Shown here: positions 1 through 6,436 of the stretch, piece by piece
How the letters are laid out: every line of letters starts with the position of its first letter
Position numbering within the stretch: the first letter of the stretch is position 1
NCBI GenBank assembly: GCA_023395695.1
Contig: JAEWYJ010000104.1
Span: 1-7,893, forward strand
Length of the DNA: 7,893 nt
DNA from: Bacillota bacterium
Lineage (GTDB): Bacteria > Bacillota > Clostridia > Oscillospirales > Ruminococcaceae
Reading direction: 5' to 3'
Translations under genes and position numbers: made by a program
The notes under the pieces: generated by a model
Told to the model about the DNA's origin: nothing
Database searches by the model: none
What the model saw: only the letters and a program-made list of their open reading frames with translations

Positions 1-90
1 GTGTCAGCCCGCCTGTGTTCTCTGCCTTGCGGCACAAAAAATAGCCTCTCCCATTCAGTACCGCTTTTCAAGCCGGTCGACTATAGCGCA
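1..90. other. Non-coding stretch beyond the operon terminator
   Basis: No convincing coding sequence is seen at the left window edge. Two small hairpin-capable elements are visible. TGCC-TTGC-GGCA at 23-34 reads on the minus strand as a GCAA (GNRA-type) tetraloop closed by 4 bp. A bulged 6-bp stem lies at 61-76. I do not recognise a riboswitch or known small RNA here. The stretch may simply be intergenic DNA, with the next gene to the left outside the window. Confidence 0.4.
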
Positions 91-134
91 TAAAAACAGA
101 GCAACGTCTTTTTTTAAAAGGCGTTGCTCTGTTT
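91..134 (-). terminator. Rho-independent terminator of the aldolase-dgoK-dehydrogenase operon
   Basis: A perfect 13-bp inverted repeat pairs 94-106 (AAACAGAGCAACG) with 122-134. The pairing can continue inward through T/A-rich bases to a loop near 113-115. On the minus strand the stem is followed by five T residues (complement of 92-96), as an intrinsic terminator needs. It lies about 45 bases past the dehydrogenase stop codon, the right place to end the three-gene minus-strand transcript. Read on the plus strand the tail is GTTTGAATTT, so it could work weakly in that direction. Confidence 0.9.
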
Positions 135-178
135 GAATTTAAGCCCAAGCGGCTACGGTTTAAGGGGCCATCTCCAAA

Positions 179-1132
179 TCAGACCACCTGAAACTGGAGC
201 GGCTGGCCTTGATCGCGGGCGGCTACGTTCTGGGCACAGATAAGGCTGACCGCGCCGATCGCCTCCTTGGAATACATGCCGATATGCGGCGTAATGATGA
301 CATTATCCAGCGTGCGCAGCGGGTTATCCGCTTCCATAGGCTCCACCGCCGACACATCCATTGCGGCTCCGGCAATATGCCCTGAAACCAGCGCCTCGTA
401 CAAATCCTGCTCGTTGACAATACCGCCCCGGGCGGCATTGACCACATAAGCACCCTTTTTCATCCGCGAAAGCGCCGGTGCGGCAATCATATTTTTGGTT
501 TCCTCGGTCAGGGGCAGATGCAGCGATAAAAAGTCGCAGCCGGTGATAACCTGCTCTTCGCCGCAAAGCGTGACATAGGACTTAAATTCGTCCGCAATAT
601 CCTTGACATAGGGGTCATATGCCAGCACCTTCATGCCAAAGCCGGCAGCGCGCCGCGCCACAATTTTTGCAATAGCGCCAACCCCCATAAGCCCCAGCGT
701 TTTGCCGCAGACGTCCACACCGATAGCGGTCTGCCATTTGCCCTTGTGAACCCACCTGTCGGTGCAGACGATGTTCCGGGCCACGGCCAGCATCAGCCCA
801 AACGTCAAATCTGCAACGGCGTTGGAATTGGTTCCCGGTACATTGCAAACGGTGATGCCCAGCTTTTTGGCCTGCTCCAGATGAATATTATCCAAACCGG
901 CGCCATGCTTGCAAATGATTTTGAGTCTGGCACACCGGGCCATAACCGCCTCTGGGAATTCATGAGCGCCGATAATCAGGGCGTCGTATTCGGGAATCAT
1001 GGTCTCAAACTCTGCCTGGTCAAAGTCCTTGCCCTTGAGCGTAATTTCAAATCCGGCCTCTTTAAGCACATTCAGCGGTTCGTCGCTGATTTTGCCAAAG
1101 GACCGCGAAGTAATTAAAACTTTTTTATTCAT
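179..1132 (-). CDS. D-isomer-specific 2-hydroxyacid dehydrogenase (phosphoglycerate dehydrogenase-like)
   Basis: This 317-residue protein is an NAD(P)-dependent cytosolic oxidoreductase of the D-2-hydroxyacid dehydrogenase family, which interconverts 2-hydroxyacids and 2-ketoacids. Visible signatures are the substrate loop KHGAGLDN (75-82), a Rossmann motif GLMGVGAIAK (147-156, with Ala155 where a third Gly is common), Asp173 after the second beta strand (nucleotide selectivity, suggesting NAD), catalytic Arg235 in NAARGGIVN, Glu264 in AVEPME and His283 in TPHIG. Length is normal for single-domain members without an ACT domain, so a serine-pathway SerA role is not implied. It is last in the operon, and its ATG lies inside the end of dgoK (8-base overlap) with AAGGGAGAG upstream, so translation is probably coupled. 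Its substrate is not evident. In this context I infer a sugar acid or 2-ketoaldonate, or a glyoxylate/hydroxypyruvate-type side product. Confidence 0.9.
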   Translation of the reverse strand: MNKKVLITSRSFGKISDEPLNVLKEAGFEITLKGKDFDQAEFETMIPEYDALIIGAHEFPEAVMARCARLKIICKHGAGLDNIHLEQAKKLGITVCNVPGTNSNAVADLTFGLMLAVARNIVCTDRWVHKGKWQTAIGVDVCGKTLGLMGVGAIAKIVARRAAGFGMKVLAYDPYVKDIADEFKSYVTLCGEEQVITGCDFLSLHLPLTEETKNMIAAPALSRMKKGAYVVNAARGGIVNEQDLYEALVSGHIAGAAMDVSAVEPMEADNPLRTLDNVIITPHIGMYSKEAIGAVSLICAQNVAARDQGQPLQFQVV

Positions 1133-2123
1133 GGCGCTCTCCCTTCAAGCCTGTAATTCTTTTGAGTCCGCTGACCGCATAGCTTTTGGTGTCGGAAATG
1201 GGCATCCAGAGAATGCGATCAATGTATTTGCTGTCTTGTAAAATAATTGAGAAAAGCCGGTACATAAACTCATTCGATACCAAAGCCACGGTGCGGCAGT
1301 CAGGCCAAAAATGCCGGCAGTAATATTCCAAAGATTCCCGCACACCGCCCATGATAACGCTTTCCCCGTAAGAAAACCGCTGCTGTGGGGTTCCCTGCTC
1401 AAAAATACGCATGGCGTGGCAAATATAGAGCGAACGGTTAAAGCCAAAGCATTTGAGATTTTCAATGCCCTTGCGAACCATCTCTTCATCCAGCTCAGCG
1501 CTGTCGGCGCTCAGTACAGGCGAAAGGATGGTCTCTTTTTTTAACGCATGGAATAATTCCCCGGTAAAATTAGAAATAATGCCCGCAATTTTATCCCCCT
1601 GAATATAGGTTACATGGGTATGGGAGCCGGGCATTATCAGCGCAATATCCTGCACCTCGGTGGTGCTTTTAAGCTCCTCAAGCGCGCCTATAATCTCAAT
1701 TTCCTCACCGCGCATATTGTTTACAAAAGAGAATTCATCGCTTACCGTTTTCAAACCGGGAACCAAGAAGATATCCCGATGAAAACAGGTATCCTCAGAA
1801 AAACGATAAAGGCTGTCCGCAAAATCCTGCACCGTCAACGGCAGTGTCAGATGTGGGACTTCCTTCAGGCCGTAGGGCGAGGTAACCATGCCGGAGGAAT
1901 AGAGCGCCTGAATGTCGGCATCCTCCAGCGTATTGGCAGCCAGAACCTCGTCGTAGAGCGCTTTCATCCCCTCAATTAACACCCGGTTGCTGCCGGCGAT
2001 AGCCGAATCCTTTGAGCCGACCGCTTTCTTTGACATATACCGAATCTGAAAATCCTGATCCAGCAGATATGCGCGGGTATTGGAGGTACCGGAGTCGAAA
2101 TAAAGCAGATATTTTTTGTTCAA
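1125..2123 (-). CDS. dgoK: 2-dehydro-3-deoxygalactonokinase (DgoK family)
   Basis: Sugar-acid kinase of the ASKHA fold, expected to phosphorylate 2-keto-3-deoxygalactonate at C6 with ATP before aldolase cleavage. The N-terminal phosphate-1 motif is FDSGTSNTRAYLL (9-21). The family-typical MRGEE..IIGA block (137-147), PGSHTHV (165-171; compare PGTHCKWV in E. coli DgoK) and TGELFHALKKETIL (187-200; compare TGELHHLLLNHSLI) support DgoK over the FGGY or PfkB kinases. At 332 residues it is about 40 longer than E. coli DgoK. The C-terminal nucleotide-site segment is divergent: VSNEFMYRLF (282-291) stands where E. coli has AGTSLTARYQ, though SDTKSYAVSGLKRI (310-323) still matches the following block. 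The start is TTG at 2123, because no in-frame ATG precedes the phosphate motif and AGGAG lies 11 bases upstream. It sits 19 bases after the aldolase gene and overlaps the dehydrogenase by 8 bases. Confidence 0.9.
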   Translation of the reverse strand: MNKKYLLYFDSGTSNTRAYLLDQDFQIRYMSKKAVGSKDSAIAGSNRVLIEGMKALYDEVLAANTLEDADIQALYSSGMVTSPYGLKEVPHLTLPLTVQDFADSLYRFSEDTCFHRDIFLVPGLKTVSDEFSFVNNMRGEEIEIIGALEELKSTTEVQDIALIMPGSHTHVTYIQGDKIAGIISNFTGELFHALKKETILSPVLSADSAELDEEMVRKGIENLKCFGFNRSLYICHAMRIFEQGTPQQRFSYGESVIMGGVRESLEYYCRHFWPDCRTVALVSNEFMYRLFSIILQDSKYIDRILWMPISDTKSYAVSGLKRITGLKGERHE

Positions 2124-2139
2124 AGTGCCATCAGCTCCT
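2121..2139 (-). promoter_or_regulatory. Ribosome binding site and unusual TTG start of dgoK
   Basis: On the minus strand AGGAG (2139-2135) precedes the TTG start (2123-2121) by 11 bases, a long spacing. Between them an out-of-frame ATG (2131-2129) opens the four-codon frame ATG-GCA-CTT-TGA, whose stop overlaps the TTG start. This fits either reinitiation/coupling or plain long-spacer initiation; the sequence alone cannot decide. Confidence 0.5.
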
Positions 2140-2142
2140 AAT

Positions 2143-2793
2143 TTAACGGTTCAGTGCTTCAATATAAGCCTTTGCGGTGGCGGTAATCTCATCGAATTTG
2201 CCCTCGTCCACCAGCTTGGCGCTGACAAGACTTCCGCCCACGCCAACACCCACAGCGCCGGCCTTAAGAAATTCAGCGCAATTTTCGACATTTACATTGC
2301 CCACCGCTGTCATCGGAATGTGTTTAAGCGGCGCCTTGACCGCCTTAATATAGCCGGCGCCCAATATACCCGCAGGGAACATCTTGACAATATCCGCACC
2401 GCACCGGTGTGCAAAAGCGGCCTCAGTAGCCGTCATAGCACCGGGAATAGAGACCTTGCCCAGTCGCTTTGTCTCCCGGATAACGTCCTCGTCAACATTG
2501 GGGGAAATCATATACTCCGCCCCGGCCTCCACAGCCTGATTCACCTGCGCCACCGTCATAACAGTGCCGGCGCCGACGCAAACCCGGTCACCCAACGCGG
2601 CCTTAATGGCCGAAATAGCTGCCAGCGTATCCTTCGCCTTCTCCTCGCTGGACTGGTCAAAGGTCACCTCAATACAAGTGACGCCGCCCTTTTCAAGCGC
2701 CGTCGCCAGACCGACAATTTTGCTGCTGGGAATACCCCGCACAATCGCCACAATTTTACCGGCCAAAATTCTTTCCAACACTGACTGAGACAT
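2143..2793 (-). CDS. eda: KDPG/KDPGal-type class I aldolase (Eda/DgoA family)
   Basis: A 216-residue TIM-barrel aldolase that cleaves 2-keto-3-deoxy-6-phospho-hexonates to pyruvate and D-glyceraldehyde 3-phosphate in the cytosol. Family residues are Arg19 in IVAIVRG, Glu42 in CIEVTF (catalytic acid/base), GAGTVMT (75-80), SPNVDEDVI (98-105), IPGAMTATEA (117-125) and Schiff-base Lys137 in VKMFPAG. The phosphate-binding segment reads AVGNVN (163-168), with Asn166 where Eda has a second glycine (TGGI). The start is the ATG at 2793, preceded by AGAAGGAAG at good spacing. An upstream in-frame TTG at 2811 would include that ribosome site and is rejected. With DgoK next door, the physiological substrate is probably KDPGal, but family members often accept KDPG or 4-hydroxy-2-oxoglutarate, so the Eda/DgoA label is not settled by sequence. 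Confidence 0.93.
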   Translation of the reverse strand: MSQSVLERILAGKIVAIVRGIPSSKIVGLATALEKGGVTCIEVTFDQSSEEKAKDTLAAISAIKAALGDRVCVGAGTVMTVAQVNQAVEAGAEYMISPNVDEDVIRETKRLGKVSIPGAMTATEAAFAHRCGADIVKMFPAGILGAGYIKAVKAPLKHIPMTAVGNVNVENCAEFLKAGAVGVGVGGSLVSAKLVDEGKFDEITATAKAYIEALNR

Positions 2794-2836
2794 AAAACTT
2801 CCTTCTTTCAAAAAATATTGCTGTAAACAGTTTTCC

Positions 2837-2865
2837 TTGTATTACGCCCTTCATTCTGTTATCAT
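2837..2865 (+). promoter_or_regulatory. Candidate sigma-A promoter for the GntR regulator gene
   Basis: TTGTAT at 2837-2842 and TATCAT at 2860-2865 are separated by 17 bases. The -10 box matches 5 of 6 consensus bases; the -35 box only about 3 of 6. A start site a few bases downstream would fall inside the inverted repeat at 2864-2886, which would suit autorepression. The assignment is by eye only. Confidence 0.35.
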
Positions 2866-2886
2866 TTTATCATAATCTGATAAAAT
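2864..2886. promoter_or_regulatory. Putative operator: perfect 9-5-9 inverted repeat
   Basis: ATTTTATCA (2864-2872), spacer TAATC, TGATAAAAT (2878-2886) is a perfect dyad 21 bases upstream of the GntR start codon. A dyad between divergent promoters beside a dimeric winged-helix regulator is the typical setting of an autoregulatory operator, so I infer this regulator binds it. An extra TTATCA half-element at 2859-2864 lies 8 bases before the one at 2867-2872. A weak terminator is less likely, because there is no GC stem and no gene ends here. Confidence 0.6.
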
Positions 2887-2892
2887 TTGCCC

Positions 2893-2910
2893 GGGAGGCC
2901 TTTGTATATG
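2893..2910 (+). promoter_or_regulatory. Ribosome binding site fixing the GntR start
   Basis: GGGAGG (2893-2898) lies 9 bases before the ATG at 2908, which decides that start over the in-frame TTG at 2887. The TTG would place the ribosome site inside the coding region and add seven residues unlike GntR N-termini. Confidence 0.75.
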
Positions 2911-3600
2911 GAAAAAAGCGCTTCAAAAATTACGCTTGCGGAAAGTATCTACGAGAATATTCGCCGCGATATTATTACCAACCAGCTCAAGCCGGGAGAA
3001 AAAATTAATATACGCGAATTGTCCAAGCGCTACGAGGCGAGCGAGACACCTATCCGTCTGGCGCTCAACCGCCTGACCTCTGAGAATATTATAGAAAATT
3101 TTCCGCGTCAGGGCATGCGGGTCAAACCGCTGAACATTAATACATGCGAAGAGACGTTCGATCTTCGCATGACGCTGGAATGCGCCTATATTCCGAATGT
3201 CATCATGACCTTCAACGTTAATGAGGCTATGCGTCTCGCCTTTCAGAAAAATGTCGAGGAAAACCTGTACGCGGTGGAGCAGCTTAATGCCGACTCCTCC
3301 ATTGACGACTACCTGACCAATTACCAGTATGACATAGAATTTCATCATTTGCTGATTAAATGTTCGGGCAATAAGCTGTTAACGGATGTGTACCAGCTTT
3401 TGAACCCGTTTCTTTATATCAACTATGTTTACAGCAAGCAGTCGCAGGAGCGGCTGCTCACCGGCATTCGGGAACACGAGGAAATTCTTCATGCGTTATT
3501 AAGCGGAAACGAAGAGCGTGCCAGAGAAGCTGTAAAAATCCATCTCAACAATTCAAAACGGGTCATCATCTCAATTTTGAAAATCGACCATATTTTGTGA
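2908..3600 (+). CDS. GntR-family transcriptional regulator, FCD subfamily
   Basis: A 230-residue regulator with an N-terminal winged helix-turn-helix (about residues 10-75) and a C-terminal all-helical FCD ligand-binding domain (about 85-225). The DNA-binding part shows the GntR pattern: ESIYENIRRDIITNQLKPGEK, then the recognition helix region LSKRYEASETPIRLALNRL (38-56) and the wing with FPRQGMRVK (65-73). In the FCD part Asp142, His146, His190 and His212 occupy positions expected for metal ligands, so a metal-bound carboxylate effector is plausible. FCD regulators such as E. coli DgoR sense sugar acids and usually repress. Here the gene is divergent from the aldolase operon and convergent with the dgoD-uxaA operon, so it probably controls both and itself. 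The effector could be galactonate, altronate or a 2-keto-3-deoxy acid; sequence does not say which. Confidence 0.93.
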   Translation: MEKSASKITLAESIYENIRRDIITNQLKPGEKINIRELSKRYEASETPIRLALNRLTSENIIENFPRQGMRVKPLNINTCEETFDLRMTLECAYIPNVIMTFNVNEAMRLAFQKNVEENLYAVEQLNADSSIDDYLTNYQYDIEFHHLLIKCSGNKLLTDVYQLLNPFLYINYVYSKQSQERLLTGIREHEEILHALLSGNEERAREAVKIHLNNSKRVIISILKIDHIL

Positions 3601-3626
3601 AAAACCTCTCAGAATACGCCCCGCTG

Positions 3627-4919
3627 TCAGAACAGATTCCCGTTCTCGTCAAAGGGCCAATCACGGGCTTCCCCGATAATTTGGACATGCGCGTTTGTGC
3701 GGGCCTCTGCGAGCATCGCTTCGGAAATTTCTATTTCCTCAAGATGCATGGTGTCCTTGATATGCACAATTCGGGGGTGACTCCGATCAATATAATTACA
3801 GGTTTTAAGGGCGATCTGTATGCAGGCCTGATCTGAATGGGCAAAAAGTGGAATCTTTGGGGTGCACAGCACGGTAGAGGTCACGACATTGGGGTAGGTG
3901 CAGTCCACATCAATTTTTTCAACCAAACGGCGGGTCGTCACGTCCGCCAGCCCAAGGCCGTTGCAGTTTCCGTGCGTTTCCTCGGTCAGATCCAGCACCG
4001 CGATGTGCTGGATCTTTTTGTCGCTCTCCATATGGGGAACGGCATAGCGCCCCGTGACATTGGGGTCCATTCCGTCTCCGCTGATATCCTTGCCCAGCCG
4101 GTCCACCACCAGCACGTCGATATCATCAAAGAAAATGCGGCCCAGACGCTCCTTGGAGCGTCGCAGAATATCCGGCTCTCTTTCAAAAATTTCTTCCTTT
4201 AAAAGCCCTTCCAGAATGCAGGTTTGGTCAAAGGCGTTTTCCGCCACGGCCACGGCGCCCAGAATATTGGTTTTTTCAAAAATAACTCTGGCGATCATGG
4301 GCAGCAACCTGCCCAGCTCAAAAAAGCCGTCCCGGTGAATATGATCCGCGCCGTGCTGCTTCCCCATGCCGATGACCGCCATTTTGAGGATACCGCTTTC
4401 GTAAGGGCCACGGAAGGCGGTATGTGCCTTGACACGGCCGCAGAGAATAATGCCATCCGCTTCATAGGCGTGGCGGTCTACAAAAACCGGCATGCCCTCC
4501 TCGGTTTGCCCAATCTGAACAACTTCCATGGAAGCCAAAATTGGGCAGCCCAAAAACGCTTCGGTAACCCCGTAGCCGGTGAGTATCTCGCGCTGTCCCT
4601 CGGCGGTAGCGCCGCCGTGACTGCCCATGGCGGGGAATACAAAGGGTTCGCCGCCGCAGGACTTGACAAAGTCCACAATGGCTTTTGTAATGACGGCAAT
4701 ATTTGCTACACCGCGGCTTCCGCAGGTAATTGCAACCCGCATACCCCGACTGATTCGGGGACGCATGGGCGCCAGCTCTTTTGCCACCAGAGCGGGAATC
4801 TCTGCCGGGGCAATGTGGCTGCCGTCCAGAAGCTGGCGTATCCTGACCATTCGGGGCAACGACGTACCGGCGGCCAGCTTTGTGACGACATTCTCTTCCT
4901 TCACCGTTTTAAGTGCCAT
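3627..4919 (-). CDS. LarA-like (Lar_N domain) nickel-pincer racemase/epimerase homologue
   Basis: A 430-residue protein of the LarA superfamily, whose characterised members racemise or epimerise 2-hydroxyacids (lactate, malate, phenyllactate, D-gluconate/D-mannonate) using a lysine-bound nickel-pincer nucleotide. Residues match Lactobacillus LarA by order and spacing: Arg69 (LarA Arg75), His101 in MGSHGG (His108), His166 in KAHTAF (His174), Lys179 in ILKMAV (cofactor lysine Lys184), and His195, also His189/His193, in KQHGADHIH (His200). The aspartate three residues before the arginine in LarA appears to be Cys66 here, which suggests a different substrate. No transmembrane segment or signal peptide is seen. 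The start is ATG at 4919 with GGGAGC 8 bases upstream, overlapping the uxaA stop region, so it is co-transcribed. Cofactor-building LarB, LarC and LarE are not in the window. I infer C2 epimerisation of an aldonate for the neighbouring dehydratases. The family is fairly certain; the substrate is unknown. Confidence 0.82.
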   Translation of the reverse strand: MALKTVKEENVVTKLAAGTSLPRMVRIRQLLDGSHIAPAEIPALVAKELAPMRPRISRGMRVAITCGSRGVANIAVITKAIVDFVKSCGGEPFVFPAMGSHGGATAEGQREILTGYGVTEAFLGCPILASMEVVQIGQTEEGMPVFVDRHAYEADGIILCGRVKAHTAFRGPYESGILKMAVIGMGKQHGADHIHRDGFFELGRLLPMIARVIFEKTNILGAVAVAENAFDQTCILEGLLKEEIFEREPDILRRSKERLGRIFFDDIDVLVVDRLGKDISGDGMDPNVTGRYAVPHMESDKKIQHIAVLDLTEETHGNCNGLGLADVTTRRLVEKIDVDCTYPNVVTSTVLCTPKIPLFAHSDQACIQIALKTCNYIDRSHPRIVHIKDTMHLEEIEISEAMLAEARTNAHVQIIGEARDWPFDENGNLF

Positions 4920-4933
4920 AATGTTACGCTCCC

Positions 4934-6436
4934 TTATAAAATGACGCCGTCTTTAAAGATCATAATCTCCCGGTCGTCGTTTTCTTCGCTTCTTGTATGC
5001 AGCCTGCCGGAGGCCACGTCTAACACCAGCTGCCACAGCGTCCGGGCCGCCGAATCGATATCGCCATGCGCAACCACCACCCCGGCGTCAAAATCCATCC
5101 AATTTGGTTTATTATTAAACAGAATACTGTTCGAGGCTATTTTAACGGTCGGAATTGCTGTCCCCAAAGGATTGCCCCGCCCCGTGGTAAACAGGAGAAT
5201 CTGTGCCTGACTGGTCAGCAGATTGGTAACCGACACACTGTCGTTGCCCGGCCCTGTCATAAGATTAAGACCCGGTCTGCGGCATACCTCGCCCATCTCC
5301 AGCGTATCGGTGACAGCGGCCTGCCCCCCTTTTTGAATGCAGCCAAGCGATTTTTCTTCCAGCGTGGTAATGCCGCCCTTTTTGTTGCCGGGAGAGGGGT
5401 TTTCGTAAATTGGCTGGTCGTGACGGATATAGTACTGCTTAAAGGCGTTGATCATAGCCACAATTTTCTCAAAGGTTTGCGCGTTGTCCGCACGGTTCAT
5501 CAGCTGGGTTTCAGCCCCGAACATCTCGGGCACCTCGGTCAGTACCGCAGTACCGCCAAGCCCGGCTATAAAGTCTGAGATGCGTCCGCAAAGCGGGTTG
5601 GCCGTAATGCCGGAGAAAGCATCCGATCCGCCGCATTTAAAACCGATTGTCAGATGCTTTGCGGATACGGTTTCCCGCCGGTCCTGCGCCATGGCGGCGG
5701 CGATTTCCTTTATTAAACGCAGCCCCTCCTCCACCTCATCACCTTTTACCTCCTGGCAAACCATGGTGCGAATCCGGCTGTGGTCATAACTGCCCAAGAC
5801 AGGTAGAAAATGTTCAAAATCGTTATTTTCACATCCCAGACTGACCAGCAGCACACCGCCGGCGTTGGGATGCTTAATGATATTGGCCAGCAGCCTTTGG
5901 GTCGTTTCATGGTCGTCCCCCAATTGGGAGCAGCCGGCATTGTGGGGATATGCCCGTATGCCTTCTCCGGCCTGAATTCCGCGTCGCCCGGCTGCTTCCG
6001 ATATCCGCTGAACCGTCCGGTTGACGCAGGATACGGTTGGAATAATCCACAGCTCGTTTCGGGTTCCCACCCGGCCGTCGGGGCGCCGGTAGCCTTCAAA
6101 TTCGGCAGGTAATCCGCCGCAATCCGTCGCCTGCCCCAAAGCCGGCTCATACCTGTATTGCAATAGGCCCTCAAGGTTGGTGGCAACATTATGGCTGTGC
6201 AGCCATTGCCCTGCACGCACATCAAGGGTGGTATGCCCAATAGGCGCACCGTATTTGATGACATCGGTCCCCTGCTTCATATCCGCCAGCGCCATTTTGT
6301 GCCCAAAAGGAATCGGCTCCGCCGTGCGGCAGACGCAACCGGCCACCGATGTCGTCAACCCTGCCGGAAGATCCCGCAGCGCAACGGCAACGTTGTCAAG
6401 AGCGTTGATTTGAATCAGCATACGTTCCATTTGCAT
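4934..6436 (-). CDS. uxaA: Altronate dehydratase (UxaA), SAF plus GarD/UxaA domains
   Basis: Predicted to dehydrate D-altronate to 2-keto-3-deoxy-D-gluconate in the cytosol. From ATG 6436 it is 500 residues, close to E. coli UxaA (495). The N-terminal SAF domain (about 6-95, ALDNVAVALRDLPAG to SHNVATN) is fused to the dehydratase core. Conserved blocks include RPDGRVGTRNELWIIPTV (118-134), AGCSQLGDDH (167-176), LGCENN (200-205), GFKCGGSDAFSGITANP (265-281), EVPEMFGAE (301-309), HDQPIYENPSPGNKKGGITT (339-358), GPGND (395-399) and TTGRGNP (417-423). The conserved cysteines in these blocks are candidate metal ligands. These blocks are near-identical to E. coli UxaA, favouring altronate over galactarate or sulfolactate. 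The dgoD stop and this ATG share a base (TGATG), indicating coupling. GTG at 6442, ATG at 6430 and ATG at 6421 (495 residues, exactly E. coli length) are alternative starts; no ribosome site is strong enough to decide. Confidence 0.93.
   Translation of the reverse strand: MQMERMLIQINALDNVAVALRDLPAGLTTSVAGCVCRTAEPIPFGHKMALADMKQGTDVIKYGAPIGHTTLDVRAGQWLHSHNVATNLEGLLQYRYEPALGQATDCGGLPAEFEGYRRPDGRVGTRNELWIIPTVSCVNRTVQRISEAAGRRGIQAGEGIRAYPHNAGCSQLGDDHETTQRLLANIIKHPNAGGVLLVSLGCENNDFEHFLPVLGSYDHSRIRTMVCQEVKGDEVEEGLRLIKEIAAAMAQDRRETVSAKHLTIGFKCGGSDAFSGITANPLCGRISDFIAGLGGTAVLTEVPEMFGAETQLMNRADNAQTFEKIVAMINAFKQYYIRHDQPIYENPSPGNKKGGITTLEEKSLGCIQKGGQAAVTDTLEMGEVCRRPGLNLMTGPGNDSVSVTNLLTSQAQILLFTTGRGNPLGTAIPTVKIASNSILFNNKPNWMDFDAGVVVAHGDIDSAARTLWQLVLDVASGRLHTRSEENDDREIMIFKDGVIL

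Larger units (their letters stand above)
2794..2907. promoter_or_regulatory. Divergent intergenic control region between the aldolase operon and the GntR gene
   Basis: This AT-rich stretch separates the minus-strand aldolase operon from the plus-strand regulator, so it must hold the regulator promoter and probably the aldolase-operon promoter. It includes a 9-5-9 inverted repeat (listed separately), a short palindrome CTGTAAACAG (2821-2830) and the two ribosome sites. No minus-strand promoter with both good -10 and -35 boxes could be picked by eye. Confidence 0.7.

Noticed and set aside
1..90. Possible riboswitch or small RNA at the left edge
   Set aside because: The hairpins are short and no conserved riboswitch core (cobalamin was considered) could be matched.
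2116..2784. Plus-strand open frame opposite the aldolase
   Set aside because: The aldolase reading has all catalytic motifs; the opposite frame has none.
2821..2836. Possible CcpA cre site around CTGTAAACAG
   Set aside because: Several mismatches to the cre consensus at conserved positions, including the central CG; only a short 4-2-4 palindrome remains.
2887..2907. In-frame TTG extension of the GntR regulator
   Set aside because: It would contain the GGGAGG ribosome site and overlap the operator dyad; the ATG at 2908 has ideal spacing.
3627..4919. Simple assignment as lactate racemase
   Set aside because: The fold family fits, but the operon context is aldonate catabolism, the LarA Asp72 position looks changed, and characterised relatives have diverse substrates.
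4224..5210. Plus-strand open frame spanning the LarA-homologue/uxaA junction
   Set aside because: It crosses two well-supported minus-strand genes, has no recognisable domain, and has no promoter or ribosome site.
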